From Pseudomonas sediminis (GTDB lineage Bacteria; Pseudomonadota; Gammaproteobacteria; Pseudomonadales; Pseudomonadaceae): DNA of 64,000 nucleotides. Both the position numbers and the translations under genes were made by a program. This document shows positions 1 through 8,590 of this stretch, piece by piece (the first letter of the stretch is position 1; every line of letters begins with the position of its first letter). The stretch spans positions 1,148,236 through 1,212,235 of the forward strand of contig NZ_NIQU01000001.1 in assembly GCF_002741105.1 (NCBI RefSeq). Direction: 5' to 3'. The notes beneath the pieces were generated by a model that worked only from the letters and a program-made list of their open reading frames with translations, searched no databases and had not been told where the DNA came from.

Positions 1-167
1 AAGATGATGCTGGGATGCGTGTCGGCAATCTTGGCCAGGGCATCGAAGCCATCGACCGCAGTGATGACATCACAACCCACTTTTTTCAGCAGAGTTTCAG
101 CGGTGCGACGAATCGTTTTCGAATCGTCGATCACCATCACTTTCAAACCCTCGGTATGCTGTTCCAT
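1..167 (-). CDS. pilG: Twitching-motility response regulator PilG (partial, N-terminal part)
   Basis: The 5' end of the gene lies here, with ATG at 167-165 on the minus strand; the rest runs off the left edge. The 55 visible residues begin MEQHTEGLKVMVIDDSKTIR and continue through a CheY-type receiver start, with the acidic pair in VIDDSK and a GFDALAKI helix. This closely matches PilG of P. aeruginosa, a single-domain receiver of the Pil-Chp chemosensory system that controls type IV pilus extension through cAMP. The neighbouring gshB and tonB-like genes are the expected PilG neighbours in Pseudomonas. The phosphoacceptor aspartate lies outside the window. Confidence 0.93.
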   Translation of the reverse strand, partial: MEQHTEGLKVMVIDDSKTIRRTAETLLKKVGCDVITAVDGFDALAKIADTHPSII

Positions 168-222
168 GTTTGCCCTACCATCGCCTCGGTGAGTCGTTAT
201 ATTCGCGTTATCAGTATGCCTG

Positions 223-263
223 AGGCCCAGTCTTCGATGGGTCTTGACCCAATCGTCGGGCCT
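223..263. promoter_or_regulatory. Nested inverted repeat in the pilG-gshB divergent region
   Basis: An outer repeat AGGCCC (223-228) / GGGCCT (258-263) encloses a perfect small hairpin, GGGTC-TT-GACCC (239-250), and is followed by TTTTT. It lies in the 241-base gap (168-408) between the divergent pilG and gshB genes. The T-run makes it look like a terminator on the plus strand, but no plus-strand gene ends just upstream. It may be a leader structure or an operator. Apart from this the gap holds only the two presumed promoters. Confidence 0.3.
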
Positions 264-408
264 TTTTAGCACACTCTCCAGATGCAATCTATAAGGCTTC
301 CCGGGCAGCTCCGCCCTTGACCACGCGGCCCGGCCGGCGCCACCCTGAGAGCCGTCATTCGGCTCGGTCAGCCCGGCCTTCACCCTCATCTCACGGAGTT
401 TATCCCCC

Positions 409-1365
409 ATGAGCCTTCGTCTCGGGATCGTCATGGATCCTATTGCCAGCATCTCCTTCAAGAAAGACAGCTCGCTGGCCATGTTGCTGGCCGCTCAAGC
501 ACGCGGCTGGTCGCTGTTCTACATGGAGCAGCAGGATCTCTATCAGGTTCGCGGTCAGGCTCGCGCCCGCCTGCGCTCTCTGGAAGTATTCAACGATCCG
601 CAGCGCTGGTTCACCCTTGGTACGGAACAGGACACGCCGCTCGCCGAACTGGACGTGATCCTGATGCGCAAGGACCCGCCCTTCGATAACGAGTTCGTCT
701 ACTCCACCTACCTGCTCGAGCAGGCCGAGCGCGACGGCGTACTGGTGGTCAATCGGCCGCAGAGTCTGCGCGACTGCAATGAAAAGTTCTTCGCCACCCA
801 GTTTCCTCAATACACACCTGCGACTCTGGTAAGCCGGCGCCCCGACATTGTGCGCCAGTTTGCCGATGAGCACCGTGACATCATTCTCAAACCCCTTGAT
901 GGCATGGGCGGATCGCAGATATTTCGCCACCGTGAGGGCGACCCGAATCTCTCGGTGATTCTGGAGACCCTGACCCTGCACGGCCACCAGCAGATCATGG
1001 CGCAGGCCTACCTGCCTGCGATCAAGGACGGCGACAAACGCATCCTGATGATAGACGGGGAACCGGTACCCTACTGCCTGGCACGTATTCCGGCTGCCGG
1101 AGAGACCCGCGGCAACCTGGCCGCAGGTGGCCGTGGCGAGGCACGCCCACTGACCGAACGTGATCGTGAGATCGCCGCCGCAGTCGGCCCGACCCTGCGC
1201 GAAAAAGGCCTGATCTTCGTTGGGCTCGATGTGATCGGTGACCATCTGACAGAAATCAATGTCACCAGCCCGACCTGTATCCGCGAGATCGATGCGGCAT
1301 TCGACACCCGCATCGGCGAACAACTGATGGACTGCATTGCACGCAAGCGCGGGTTAAAAGCTTGA
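409..1365 (+). CDS. gshB: Glutathione synthetase
   Basis: This enzyme joins gamma-glutamylcysteine and glycine with ATP, the second step of glutathione synthesis in the cytoplasm. The 318-residue length fits the E. coli enzyme (316). Visible family features are the N-terminal MDPIASISFKKDSS segment (residues 9-22), the VILMRKDPPFDNEFVYSTYLLE block, and the ATP-grasp loop IILKPLDGMGGSQIF (about 158-172). ATG at 409 follows a GGAG-type ribosome site near 394. The preceding enzyme in the pathway, gshA, is at 48178-49758. It is followed by the tonB-like gene, as in other Pseudomonas genomes. Confidence 0.97.
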   Translation: MSLRLGIVMDPIASISFKKDSSLAMLLAAQARGWSLFYMEQQDLYQVRGQARARLRSLEVFNDPQRWFTLGTEQDTPLAELDVILMRKDPPFDNEFVYSTYLLEQAERDGVLVVNRPQSLRDCNEKFFATQFPQYTPATLVSRRPDIVRQFADEHRDIILKPLDGMGGSQIFRHREGDPNLSVILETLTLHGHQQIMAQAYLPAIKDGDKRILMIDGEPVPYCLARIPAAGETRGNLAAGGRGEARPLTERDREIAAAVGPTLREKGLIFVGLDVIGDHLTEINVTSPTCIREIDAAFDTRIGEQLMDCIARKRGLKA

Positions 1366-1453
1366 CGCAGGTGGCAGCCTGGTGCCTGCAACTTGCAGGC
1401 GCCCACTGCTACCCGGCAGACTGCGCGACATTCGAAAGCAGACCCTATACGCG

Positions 1454-2350
1454 ATGAACGCAGCAGCCTCCCCACCGACCACCTCCTCCGCCAACGCACG
1501 ACCGGCGGACCGCCTGGGATTCACCCTGTTTCTCGCGGCTGCACTGCACGCGGCACTGATCCTCGGCGTCGGTTTTACCCTGGAGTCGCCGCCGGAAATC
1601 AGCAAGACGCTGGAAATCACGCTTTCCACCTTCAAGAGCGAAGAAAAGCCCAAAGAAGCGGATTTCCTGGCGCAGGACAACCAGCAAGGCAGCGGCACGC
1701 TGGAACACGCAGCCGCCCCCAAGACCACCGAACAGGCGCCCTTCCAGGACAGCGAGGTGCGCAAGGTCACACCGCCCGCCACCCCGCAACAGCCCGCCAC
1801 CAAACAGGAAGCCCCCAAGGCCGCGGTCGCTACACGTGCACCACAGCAGCAAAAAACTCCGGTCAAACGCGAAGAAACCAAGCCGGTGCCTCAAACCCAG
1901 CCTGCGCCAGTGTTCGACTCCGCTCAGTTGTCCGCCGAAATCGCCAGCCTGGAGGCGGAGCTTGCCCAAGAGGTTCAGCAGTACGCCAAACGCCCGAAGA
2001 TCCACCGCCTCAATGCTGCCTCGACCATGCGCGACAAGGGGGCCTGGTACAAGGATGAATGGCGCAAGAAGGTCGAGCGCATCGGCAACCTCAATTATCC
2101 CGACGATGCTCGTCGTCAGCGCATCTACGGCAGCCTGCGCCTGCTGGTGTCGATCAACCGTGACGGCTCGTTGTACGAGGTCCAGGTGCTGGAATCGTCC
2201 GGCCAGGCCATGCTCGATCAGGCAGCGCAGCGCATCGTCCGCCTGGCCGCGCCCTATGCGCCCTTCACCGGTGACCTGGCCGATATCGACCGCCTGGAAA
2301 TCATCCGCACCTGGCGCTTCGAGCGCGGCGACCGCCTGTCGAGCAACTAG
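1454..2350 (+). CDS. tonB: TonB-family energy transducer (TonB3-like)
   Basis: A 298-residue TonB-type protein. From ATG 1454 it has a short cytoplasmic N-terminus, one membrane anchor (about residues 21-43), a Lys/Pro/Gln-rich periplasmic linker (about 50-160), a helical stretch rich in Glu and Leu, and a C-terminal TonB fold with the YPDDARRQRIYGSL segment. TonB proteins carry proton-motive energy from ExbBD to outer-membrane receptors. No exbBD genes are nearby. In P. aeruginosa the TonB in this position (TonB3) has been linked to twitching motility, which agrees with pilG two genes away. An in-frame ATG lies upstream at 1382, but 1454 gives the normal cytoplasmic tail before the anchor. 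Confidence 0.88.
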   Translation: MNAAASPPTTSSANARPADRLGFTLFLAAALHAALILGVGFTLESPPEISKTLEITLSTFKSEEKPKEADFLAQDNQQGSGTLEHAAAPKTTEQAPFQDSEVRKVTPPATPQQPATKQEAPKAAVATRAPQQQKTPVKREETKPVPQTQPAPVFDSAQLSAEIASLEAELAQEVQQYAKRPKIHRLNAASTMRDKGAWYKDEWRKKVERIGNLNYPDDARRQRIYGSLRLLVSINRDGSLYEVQVLESSGQAMLDQAAQRIVRLAAPYAPFTGDLADIDRLEIIRTWRFERGDRLSSN

Positions 2351-2444
2351 CCAGAGCCGCGACAAGCCTCAATACGGAGAACCGCGACGGAGGTTCTTCT
2401 GCTGATGCTTGTCGCTTGCAGCTTGCGGCTTCAAACTAGCCGAC

Positions 2445-3014
2445 ATGAAGAGTTCAGCCCCTACCTCGCTCAAGCACCACTTCCTGATCGCCATGCCGCA
2501 CATGGACGATCCGAATTTCGCGCAGACCGTCACCTACCTGGTCGAACACAACGAGCAGGGCGCGATGGGCCTGGTGATCAACAAGCCCAATGGCCTCAAC
2601 CTGGCCGATGTGCTGGAGCAATTACGCCCCGATGAGGAGCCCGCGGCGCTGTGCCACAGCCTGCCGATCTTCGCCGGCGGCCCGGTACAGACTGACCGCG
2701 GCTTCGTCCTGCATCCAGCTGGCCCGCAGTTCCAGGCGACCCTGGAGCTGGGCGAACTGGGGCTTTCGACCTCGCAGGATGTGCTGTTCGCCATCGCCGA
2801 CGGCAGCGGCCCGGATCGCTACCTGATCACCCTCGGCTACGCCGGCTGGGATGCCGGGCAACTGGAGGCCGAACTGGCTGACAACGCCTGGCTGACCTGC
2901 CCCGCCGACAGCAACATTCTCTTCGACCTGCCGTTCGACCAACGCCTGAATGCCGCAGCTGCGCGCCTGGGGGTCAACCTCAGCCTGCTGACCTCACAGG
3001 TCGGGCACGCCTGA
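2445..3014 (+). CDS. algH: AlgH/YqgE family protein (DUF179)
   Basis: A 189-residue cytoplasmic protein of the YqgE/AlgH family. It shows the family signatures FLIAMPHMDDPNFAQTVTYLVEHNEQGAMGLVINKP near the N-terminus and IFAGGPVQTDRGFVLH in the middle. The molecular function is not established; in P. aeruginosa AlgH was named as a regulator of alginate genes. ATG at 2445 (MKSSAPTS) is preferred over an upstream TTG at 2409 because homology begins there. Its TGA overlaps the ATG of ruvX by one base, so the two are translationally coupled, an arrangement conserved in many proteobacteria. Confidence 0.92.
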   Translation: MKSSAPTSLKHHFLIAMPHMDDPNFAQTVTYLVEHNEQGAMGLVINKPNGLNLADVLEQLRPDEEPAALCHSLPIFAGGPVQTDRGFVLHPAGPQFQATLELGELGLSTSQDVLFAIADGSGPDRYLITLGYAGWDAGQLEAELADNAWLTCPADSNILFDLPFDQRLNAAAARLGVNLSLLTSQVGHA

Positions 3015-3448
3015 TGAGCGACAAGCCACTGCGCCTGCTGCTGGGCTTCGACTATGGCACCAAGCAGATCGGCGTCGCCGTCGGCCAGGTAATCACCGGC
3101 CAGGCCCGCGAACTGTGTGTGCTCAAGGCGCAGAACGGCGTGCCGGACTGGAGCCGCGTCGAAGCGCTGATCAAGGAATGGCAGCCGGACGCCGTGGTGG
3201 TCGGCCTGCCACTTAACATGGATGGCACGCCCAGCGAGATGAGCGCCCGCGCCGAGAAATTCGCCCGCCGCCTCAACGGCCGCTTCAACCTGCCGGCCTA
3301 CACCCACGACGAACGCCTGACCACCTTCGAGGCCAAGGGCCAGCGCCTGCGCGAAGGCCAGAGTGGCGGCTATCGCGAGCGCCCCGTCGATGCCATTGCT
3401 GCAGCCTTGTTGCTACAGGGCTGGTTAGAGGAAAACTGCACGGGCTGA
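3014..3448 (+). CDS. ruvX: Putative pre-16S rRNA nuclease YqgF/RuvX
   Basis: A 144-residue RNase H-fold protein of the YqgF family, implicated in maturing the 5' end of 16S rRNA and formerly called a Holliday-junction resolvase. Visible motifs are LLLGFDYGTKQIGVAVG (residues 8-24, first catalytic Asp at 13), VVVGLPLNMDGTPSEMS and YTHDERLTTFEA, which carry the remaining acidic residues. The length is typical. It starts inside the stop codon of algH and is followed 30 bases later by pyrR, so this group is probably one operon. Confidence 0.94.
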   Translation: MSDKPLRLLLGFDYGTKQIGVAVGQVITGQARELCVLKAQNGVPDWSRVEALIKEWQPDAVVVGLPLNMDGTPSEMSARAEKFARRLNGRFNLPAYTHDERLTTFEAKGQRLREGQSGGYRERPVDAIAAALLLQGWLEENCTG

Positions 3449-3478
3449 TCGAGTCAGCACGCACCAAGGAGTTTCGCC

Positions 3479-3982
3479 ATGCTACCCAACCCCAACGATC
3501 TACTACCGGCCATGGCCAGCGCCCTGACCCAGCATCTGAATCGGCGCCAGATCAGCGAACCGCGTTTTATCGGCATCCGCACTGGCGGTGTCTGGGTCGC
3601 CCAGGCCCTGCTGCAGGCCCTGCATCGTGACGACGCGCTGGGCGTGCTCGATGTGTCCTTCTACCGCGACGACTTCACCCAGAACGGCCTGCACCCACAG
3701 GTGCAACCGTCCGAGCTGCCGTTCGAGATCGAAGGCCAGCACCTGGTACTGATCGACGACGTATTGATGAGCGGCCGCACCATCCGCGCTGCGCTGAACG
3801 AACTGTTCGACTACGGCCGCCCGGCCAGTGTGACCCTGGTCAGCCTGCTCGACCTCGATGCCCGCGAGTTGCCGATTCGTCCCGACGTGGTCGGTGCCAC
3901 CCTGTCGCTGGCAGCCAACGAGCGGGTAAAATTGTCCGGCCCCACGCCGCTGACCCTCGAACTCCAGACGCTCGCCAACTGA
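3479..3982 (+). CDS. pyrR: PyrR: pyrimidine operon regulator / uracil phosphoribosyltransferase
   Basis: A 167-residue type I phosphoribosyltransferase of the PyrR family. The PRPP-binding loop [18 protein letters not shown] is at residues 89-106, and the N-terminal [12 protein letters not shown] segment is typical. In Bacillus PyrR is an RNA-binding attenuator; in Pseudomonas the homologue is encoded directly before pyrB and has been linked to pyr gene expression. A ribosome site AAGGAG precedes ATG 3479. I see no obvious attenuator hairpin in the 30 bases before the gene or the 10 bases before pyrB, so RNA attenuation in the B. subtilis style is not supported by the sequence. Confidence 0.94.
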
Positions 3983-3992
3983 GACCCCCGCG

Positions 3993-5000
3993 ATGACGCC
4001 ACTCGCCGCCAAGCGCCCGCTGCAGCTGAACGACCAAGGTCAGCTGCGTCACTTCCTCTCACTCGACGGTTTGCCCCGCGAGCTGTTGACCGAAATCCTC
4101 GACACCGCCGACTCCTTCCTCGAAGTCGGCGCGCGGGCGGTGAAGAAAGTCCCGCTGCTGCGCGGCAAGACCGTGTGCAACGTGTTCTTCGAGAACTCCA
4201 CGCGCACCCGCACCACCTTCGAGCTGGCCGCCCAACGCCTGTCGGCCGACGTCATCAGCCTCAACGTCTCGACCAGCTCCACCAGCAAGGGGGAGACGCT
4301 GTTCGACACCCTGCGCAACCTCGAGGCCATGGCCGCCGACATCTTCGTCGTGCGCCATGCCGACTCCGGCGCCGCGCACTTCATTGCCGAGCATGTGTGC
4401 CCGAACCTGGCGATCATCAACGGTGGCGACGGCCGCCATGCGCACCCGACCCAGGGCATGCTCGACATGCTCACCATTCGCCGCCACAAGGGCGACTTCG
4501 AGAACCTCTCGGTGGCCATCGTCGGCGACATCCTGCACTCGCGGGTGGCACGCTCGAACATGCTGGCGCTGAAGACCCTGGGCTGCCCGGACATCCGCGT
4601 GATCGCGCCGAAGACTCTGCTGCCCATTGGTCTGGAAGAAAGCTACGGCGTGCGCGTATTCAGCGACGCCAACGAAGGCCTCAAGGACGTCGACGTGGTG
4701 ATCATGCTGCGTCTGCAGCGCGAGCGCATGCAGGGCGGGCTGCTGCCCAGCGAGGGTGAGTTCTACCGCCTGTTCGGCCTGACCGAGCAGCGCCTCAAGC
4801 TGGCCAAGCCGGATGCCCTGGTGATGCACCCGGGGCCGATCAACCGCGGCGTGGAAATCGAGTCGGCAGTGGCCGACGGCCCGCAGTCGGTGATCCTCAA
4901 CCAGGTCACCTACGGCATCGCCATCCGCATGGCCGTGCTGTCGATGGCCATGAGCGGGCAGAACGCCCAACGTCAACTCAACGCCGAGGAGGCCAACTGA
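3993..5000 (+). CDS. pyrB: Aspartate carbamoyltransferase catalytic chain
   Basis: This enzyme makes carbamoyl aspartate from carbamoyl phosphate and aspartate, the committed step of pyrimidine synthesis. The carbamoyl-phosphate site STRTRTTFE starts at residue 69. [14 protein letters not shown] and the aspartate-binding [13 protein letters not shown] are intact. At 335 residues it carries an N-terminal extension compared with the E. coli catalytic chain (about 310), as expected for the Pseudomonas class of enzyme, which assembles with the pyrC'-encoded protein instead of PyrI. It overlaps pyrC' by one base (ATGA-type junction at 5000). Confidence 0.97.
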
Positions 5001-6271
5001 TGCGTACCGCAATCCTCGGCGCCCGCGTGATCGATCCAGCCAGCGACCTGGATCAGGTCACCGACCTCTATATAGATGGCGGCAAGCTGGTCGCCACTGG
5101 TCAAGCGCCGGCCGGCTTCGTTGCCGACAACAGTCTCGACGCCCAAGGTCTGATCGCAGCGCCCGGCCTGGTCGACCTGTCGGTGGCCCTGCGCGAGCCT
5201 GGCTACAGCCGCAAAGGCAGCATCGCCACGGAAACCCTGGCAGCAGCGGCCGGCGGCGTCACCAGCCTGTGCTGCCCACCGTTCACCAAGCCGGTGCTGG
5301 ACACCTCGGCGGTGGCCGAGCTGATCCTCGACCGCGCCCGCGAAGCCGGGCACACCAAGGTCTTTCCCATCGGCGCACTGAGCAAGGGCCTGGCTGGCGA
5401 GCAGCTCGCCGAATTGGTCGCCCTGCGCGACGCTGGCTGCGTGGCCTTCGGCAATGGCCTGGACAACTTCCGCAGCAGCCGTACCCTGCGCCGTGCGCTG
5501 GAATATGCAGCCACCTTCGACCTGCAGGTGATCTTCCACTCGCAGGATGCCGATCTGGCCGAAGGCGGCCTGGCGCACGAAGGCCCGACCGCCAGCTTCC
5601 TCGGCCTGGCCGGCATCCCGGAAACCGCCGAAACCGTGGCCCTGGCTCGCGACCTGCTGCTGGTGGAACAGAGCGGCGTGCGCGCGCACTTCAGCCAGAT
5701 CACCAGCGCCCGTGGTGCCGAGCTGATCGCCGCCGCCCAGGCCCGCGGCCTGCCGGTGACCGCCGATGTCGCGCTGTACCAGCTGATCCTCACCGACGAG
5801 GCGCTGATCGACTTCTCCAGCCTTTATCACGTGCAACCGCCGCTGCGCTCGCGCACCGACCGCGACGGTCTGCGCGAAGCGGTGAAAGCCGGGGTGATCT
5901 CGGCCATTTCCAGTCACCACCAGCCGCACGAGCGCGATGCCAAGCTGGCGCCCTTCGCCGCCACCGAGCCGGGCATCAGCAGCGTGCAGTTGCTGCTGCC
6001 ACTGGCCCTGAGCCTGGTGCAGGACGGCCTGCTGGATCTGCCGACACTGCTGGCGCGCCTGACCAACGGCCCCGCCGCCGCGCTGCGCCTGCCAGCCGGC
6101 AGCCTGAACGTCGGCGGCGCCGCCGATATCGTGCTGTTCGATGCGCAGGCCTCGACCATCGCCGGCGAGCAGTGGTACTCCAAGGGCAGCAACTGCCCGT
6201 TCATCGGCCATTGCCTGCCGGGCGCGGTGCGCTACACGCTGGTCGACGGGCATATCAGCTACCAGGGCTGA
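5000..6271 (+). CDS. pyrC': Non-catalytic dihydroorotase-like subunit (PyrC')
   Basis: A 423-residue amidohydrolase-fold protein resembling type I dihydroorotase. Active enzymes have Asp-x-His-x-His after strand 1; here residues 59-63 read DLSVA, so both metal-binding histidines are replaced by Ser and Ala. Further on, the usual His-Ala-Glu is replaced by QDADLAEGG and the usual Asp-His-x-Pro-His region reads SSHHQPHE. In P. putida and P. aeruginosa such a protein is known as a structural partner of aspartate carbamoyltransferase and does not hydrolyse dihydroorotate. The active dihydroorotase must be encoded elsewhere. A strong hairpin follows the stop codon. Confidence 0.93.
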   Translation: MRTAILGARVIDPASDLDQVTDLYIDGGKLVATGQAPAGFVADNSLDAQGLIAAPGLVDLSVALREPGYSRKGSIATETLAAAAGGVTSLCCPPFTKPVLDTSAVAELILDRAREAGHTKVFPIGALSKGLAGEQLAELVALRDAGCVAFGNGLDNFRSSRTLRRALEYAATFDLQVIFHSQDADLAEGGLAHEGPTASFLGLAGIPETAETVALARDLLLVEQSGVRAHFSQITSARGAELIAAAQARGLPVTADVALYQLILTDEALIDFSSLYHVQPPLRSRTDRDGLREAVKAGVISAISSHHQPHERDAKLAPFAATEPGISSVQLLLPLALSLVQDGLLDLPTLLARLTNGPAAALRLPAGSLNVGGAADIVLFDAQASTIAGEQWYSKGSNCPFIGHCLPGAVRYTLVDGHISYQG

Positions 6272-6279
6272 ACCGATAC

Positions 6280-6301
6280 GAGCCCGCCACCCGGCGGGCT
6301 C
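6280..6301 (+). terminator. Hairpin after pyrC', probable terminator
   Basis: A perfect 9-bp stem GAGCCCGCC / GGCGGGCTC with an ACCC loop begins 8 bases after the pyrC' stop. There is no T-tract, so it may need help from Rho or simply protect the 3' end. It marks the end of the pyr operon. Confidence 0.55.
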
Positions 6302-6310
6302 GCCAGCTCC

Positions 6311-6383
6311 GTAGGGTGTCGCGGGGTCGCTCAGGCCGCGCGCACCAACCGCTAAAGGCCGCGGTGCGCACGGCGCACCCTAC
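6311..6383. repeat. GTAGGGTG palindromic repeat, copy 1
   Basis: An imperfect inverted repeat with outer arms GTAGGGTG (6311-6318) and CACCCTAC (6376-6383) and GGTGCGC-type inner arms. It belongs to a family seen again at 18396-18455 and 19697-19760, with half copies at 30427 and 32435. The 304-base gap 6272-6575 contains this repeat, the pyrC' hairpin and the fabY leader; nothing else is evident. Confidence 0.7.
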
Positions 6384-6575
6384 GTCCAGGCGACCTTCCC
6401 ATCCGCGACACGCCCCGCTCTTGCCACGACATTGGACGAAGTAGTGACTCGACGGTCATGATCCACGTCAGGTTAAGCAGCCGAAATTTTCCAAATGCCA
6501 CCGCCCTATGACCCCGCTCGCGCCCAAAGGCGCCGGCCTGGCGTCGCGCTGGCCTTGTTCAGGAGCTTTTGATTT

Positions 6576-8483
6576 ATGTCGCGCTTACCTGTGATCGTGG
6601 GTTTTGGGGGTTACAACGCAGCCGGGCGCAGCTCCTTCCACCATGGCTTCCGTCGCACCGTGCAGGAGTCGCTGGAACCCCAGGCGCGCCAGGAAACCCT
6701 GGCCGGATTGGCGCAGATGATGAAACTGGTGCGCGTGGTCGATGGCCAGTACCAGGATCAGGACGGCCAGGCGCTGAGCCTCGCCGACATCGAAAGCCGC
6801 TACGCCAAGGAGATCCTCGCTGGCACCTTGGTACGCCGTCTCGAGAAGCAGCACCTGGACCCGGACGCCGCCCACTGGCAGAAGAGCATCAGCCTCGCCC
6901 CCGTCAATGGCGCCAACCTGAGCTTCATCACCCAGCGCAAGCAACTGCCCGAGCCGCTGCCGGCCAACTGGTCGGTCGAAGAGCTCGAAGGCAACGAAGT
7001 ACGCGTCACCCTGCATGACAGTTGCGAATTCAAGGTCGACAGCTATCGCCCGCTGGCAGTGAAATCCGCCGGCCAGTTGCCCACCGGCTTCGAGCCAAGC
7101 GAGCTGTACAACGCCCGTTTTCACCCGCGCGGCCTGGCCATGACCGTGGTCGGCGTCACCGACGCCCTGCGCTCGGTGGGCATCGACTGGCAGCGCATCG
7201 TCCAGCACGTCGCCCCGGACGAGATCGCCGTGTTCGCCAGCTGCATCATGAGTCAGCTCGACGAGAACGGCTTCGGCGGCATGATGCAGTCGCGCCTCAA
7301 AGGCGGCCGCGTCACCGCCAAGCAGCTGGCTCTAGGCCTGAACACCATGCCGGCCGACTTCATCAACGCCTACGTGCTCGGTAGCGTCGGCACCACCGGC
7401 AGCATCACCGGTGCCTGCGCCACCTTCCTCTACAACCTGCAGAAGGGCATCGAGCAGATCGCCTCCGGCAAGGCGCGCGTGGTCATCGTCGGCAGCAGCG
7501 AGGCGCCGATCAACCAGGAATGCATCGAGGGCTACGGCGCCATGGGCGCACTGGCCACCGAGGAAGGCCTACGCCAGATCGAAGGCAAGAGCGAGGTGGA
7601 CTTCCGCCGCGCAAGCCGCCCGTTCGGCGACAACTGCGGTTTCACCCTGGCCGAAGCCTGTCAGTTCGTGGTGCTGATGGACGATGAGCTGGCCCTGGAG
7701 CTGGGTGCCGATATCCACGGCGCCGTGCCGGACGTGTTCATCAACGCCGATGGTTTCAAGAAATCCATTTCCGCCCCCGGCCCGGGCAATTACCTGACCG
7801 TGGCCAAGGCCGTGGCCAGCGCCGTGCAACTGCTCGGCCTGGACGCCGTGCGCAACCGCAGCTTCGTCCACGCCCATGGCTCCAGCACCCCGGCCAACCG
7901 CGTCACCGAGTCGGAAATCCTTGACCGCGTCGCGGCGGCCTTCGGCATCGAGCAATGGCCGGTCACCGCAGTGAAGGCTTTCGTTGGCCACTCCTTGGCC
8001 ACCGCCAGCGGCGACCAGGTGATCGGCGCACTCGGCGCCTTCAAGTACGGCATCGTGCCGGGCCTGAAGACCATCGACGCAGTCGCTGGCGACGTGCACC
8101 AGGATCACCTGAGCCTGTCCACCGAAGACCGTAAGATGGGTGAGCAGGCGCTGGACGTGGCCTTCATCAACTCCAAGGGCTTTGGCGGCAATAACGCCAG
8201 CGCCCTGGTGCTGGCCCCACACGTGACCGAGCGCATGCTGCGCAAACGCCACGGCCAGGCCGCCTTCGACGCCTACCTGGCACGCCGCGAGAGCACCCGT
8301 GCCGCCGCAACCGCGTATGACCAACTTGCTCTGCAGGGCAAGCTGGACATCATCTACAACTTCGGCAACGACATGATCGACGACCAGGCGATCTCCATCA
8401 CCACCGAAGAAGTGAAGGTGCCTGGCTTCGACCAGCCGCTGGTGTTCCGGAAGGACGCTCGTTACAGCGATATGCTCGATTGA
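6576..8483 (+). CDS. fabY: Beta-ketoacyl-ACP synthase FabY
   Basis: A 635-residue ketosynthase that matches FabY, the enzyme that starts fatty-acid synthesis in P. aeruginosa by condensing acetyl-CoA with malonyl-ACP, in place of FabH. The protein begins MSRLPVIVGFGGYNAAGRSS. The thiolase-fold triad is visible as Cys281 in TGACATFLYN, His434 in FVHAHGSSTPANR and His472 in VKAFVGHSLAT. The length is far above FabB/FabF (about 410), with an extra N-terminal region of about 150 residues, as expected for this family. A ribosome site AGGAG lies about 12 bases before ATG 6576. It is monocistronic and followed by a palindromic repeat. Confidence 0.94.
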   Translation: MSRLPVIVGFGGYNAAGRSSFHHGFRRTVQESLEPQARQETLAGLAQMMKLVRVVDGQYQDQDGQALSLADIESRYAKEILAGTLVRRLEKQHLDPDAAHWQKSISLAPVNGANLSFITQRKQLPEPLPANWSVEELEGNEVRVTLHDSCEFKVDSYRPLAVKSAGQLPTGFEPSELYNARFHPRGLAMTVVGVTDALRSVGIDWQRIVQHVAPDEIAVFASCIMSQLDENGFGGMMQSRLKGGRVTAKQLALGLNTMPADFINAYVLGSVGTTGSITGACATFLYNLQKGIEQIASGKARVVIVGSSEAPINQECIEGYGAMGALATEEGLRQIEGKSEVDFRRASRPFGDNCGFTLAEACQFVVLMDDELALELGADIHGAVPDVFINADGFKKSISAPGPGNYLTVAKAVASAVQLLGLDAVRNRSFVHAHGSSTPANRVTESEILDRVAAAFGIEQWPVTAVKAFVGHSLATASGDQVIGALGAFKYGIVPGLKTIDAVAGDVHQDHLSLSTEDRKMGEQALDVAFINSKGFGGNNASALVLAPHVTERMLRKRHGQAAFDAYLARRESTRAAATAYDQLALQGKLDIIYNFGNDMIDDQAISITTEEVKVPGFDQPLVFRKDARYSDMLD

Positions 8484-8508
8484 GCGAAGCAGCAACGACG
8501 CACAAACC

Positions 8509-8574
8509 GTAGGAACGAGCTCTGCTCGCGAAGCTTCTGGGTCACCAGGGTTCGCGAGCAGAGCTCGCTCCTAC
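8509..8574. repeat. REP-like palindrome, GTAGGAGCGAGC family, copy 1
   Basis: Arms GTAGGAACGAGCTCTGCTCGCG and CGCGAGCAGAGCTCGCTCCTAC form a long hairpin around a 22-base loop. It lies between the convergent fabY and cysQ genes. It fits the Pseudomonas REP type (outer GTRGGAGC, inner GCGA) and may stabilise or terminate both transcripts. Confidence 0.8.
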
Positions 8575-8590
8575 AGGTAAAGTGTCAAGG

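Noticed and set aside
3449..3478. A PyrR-type attenuator in front of pyrR or pyrB
   Set aside because: The gaps are only 30 and 10 bases and hold no terminator/antiterminator pair.
4973..6253. A 426-codon minus-strand frame opposite pyrC'
   Set aside because: The sense strand encodes a clear amidohydrolase-fold protein coupled to pyrB; the antisense frame has no motifs.
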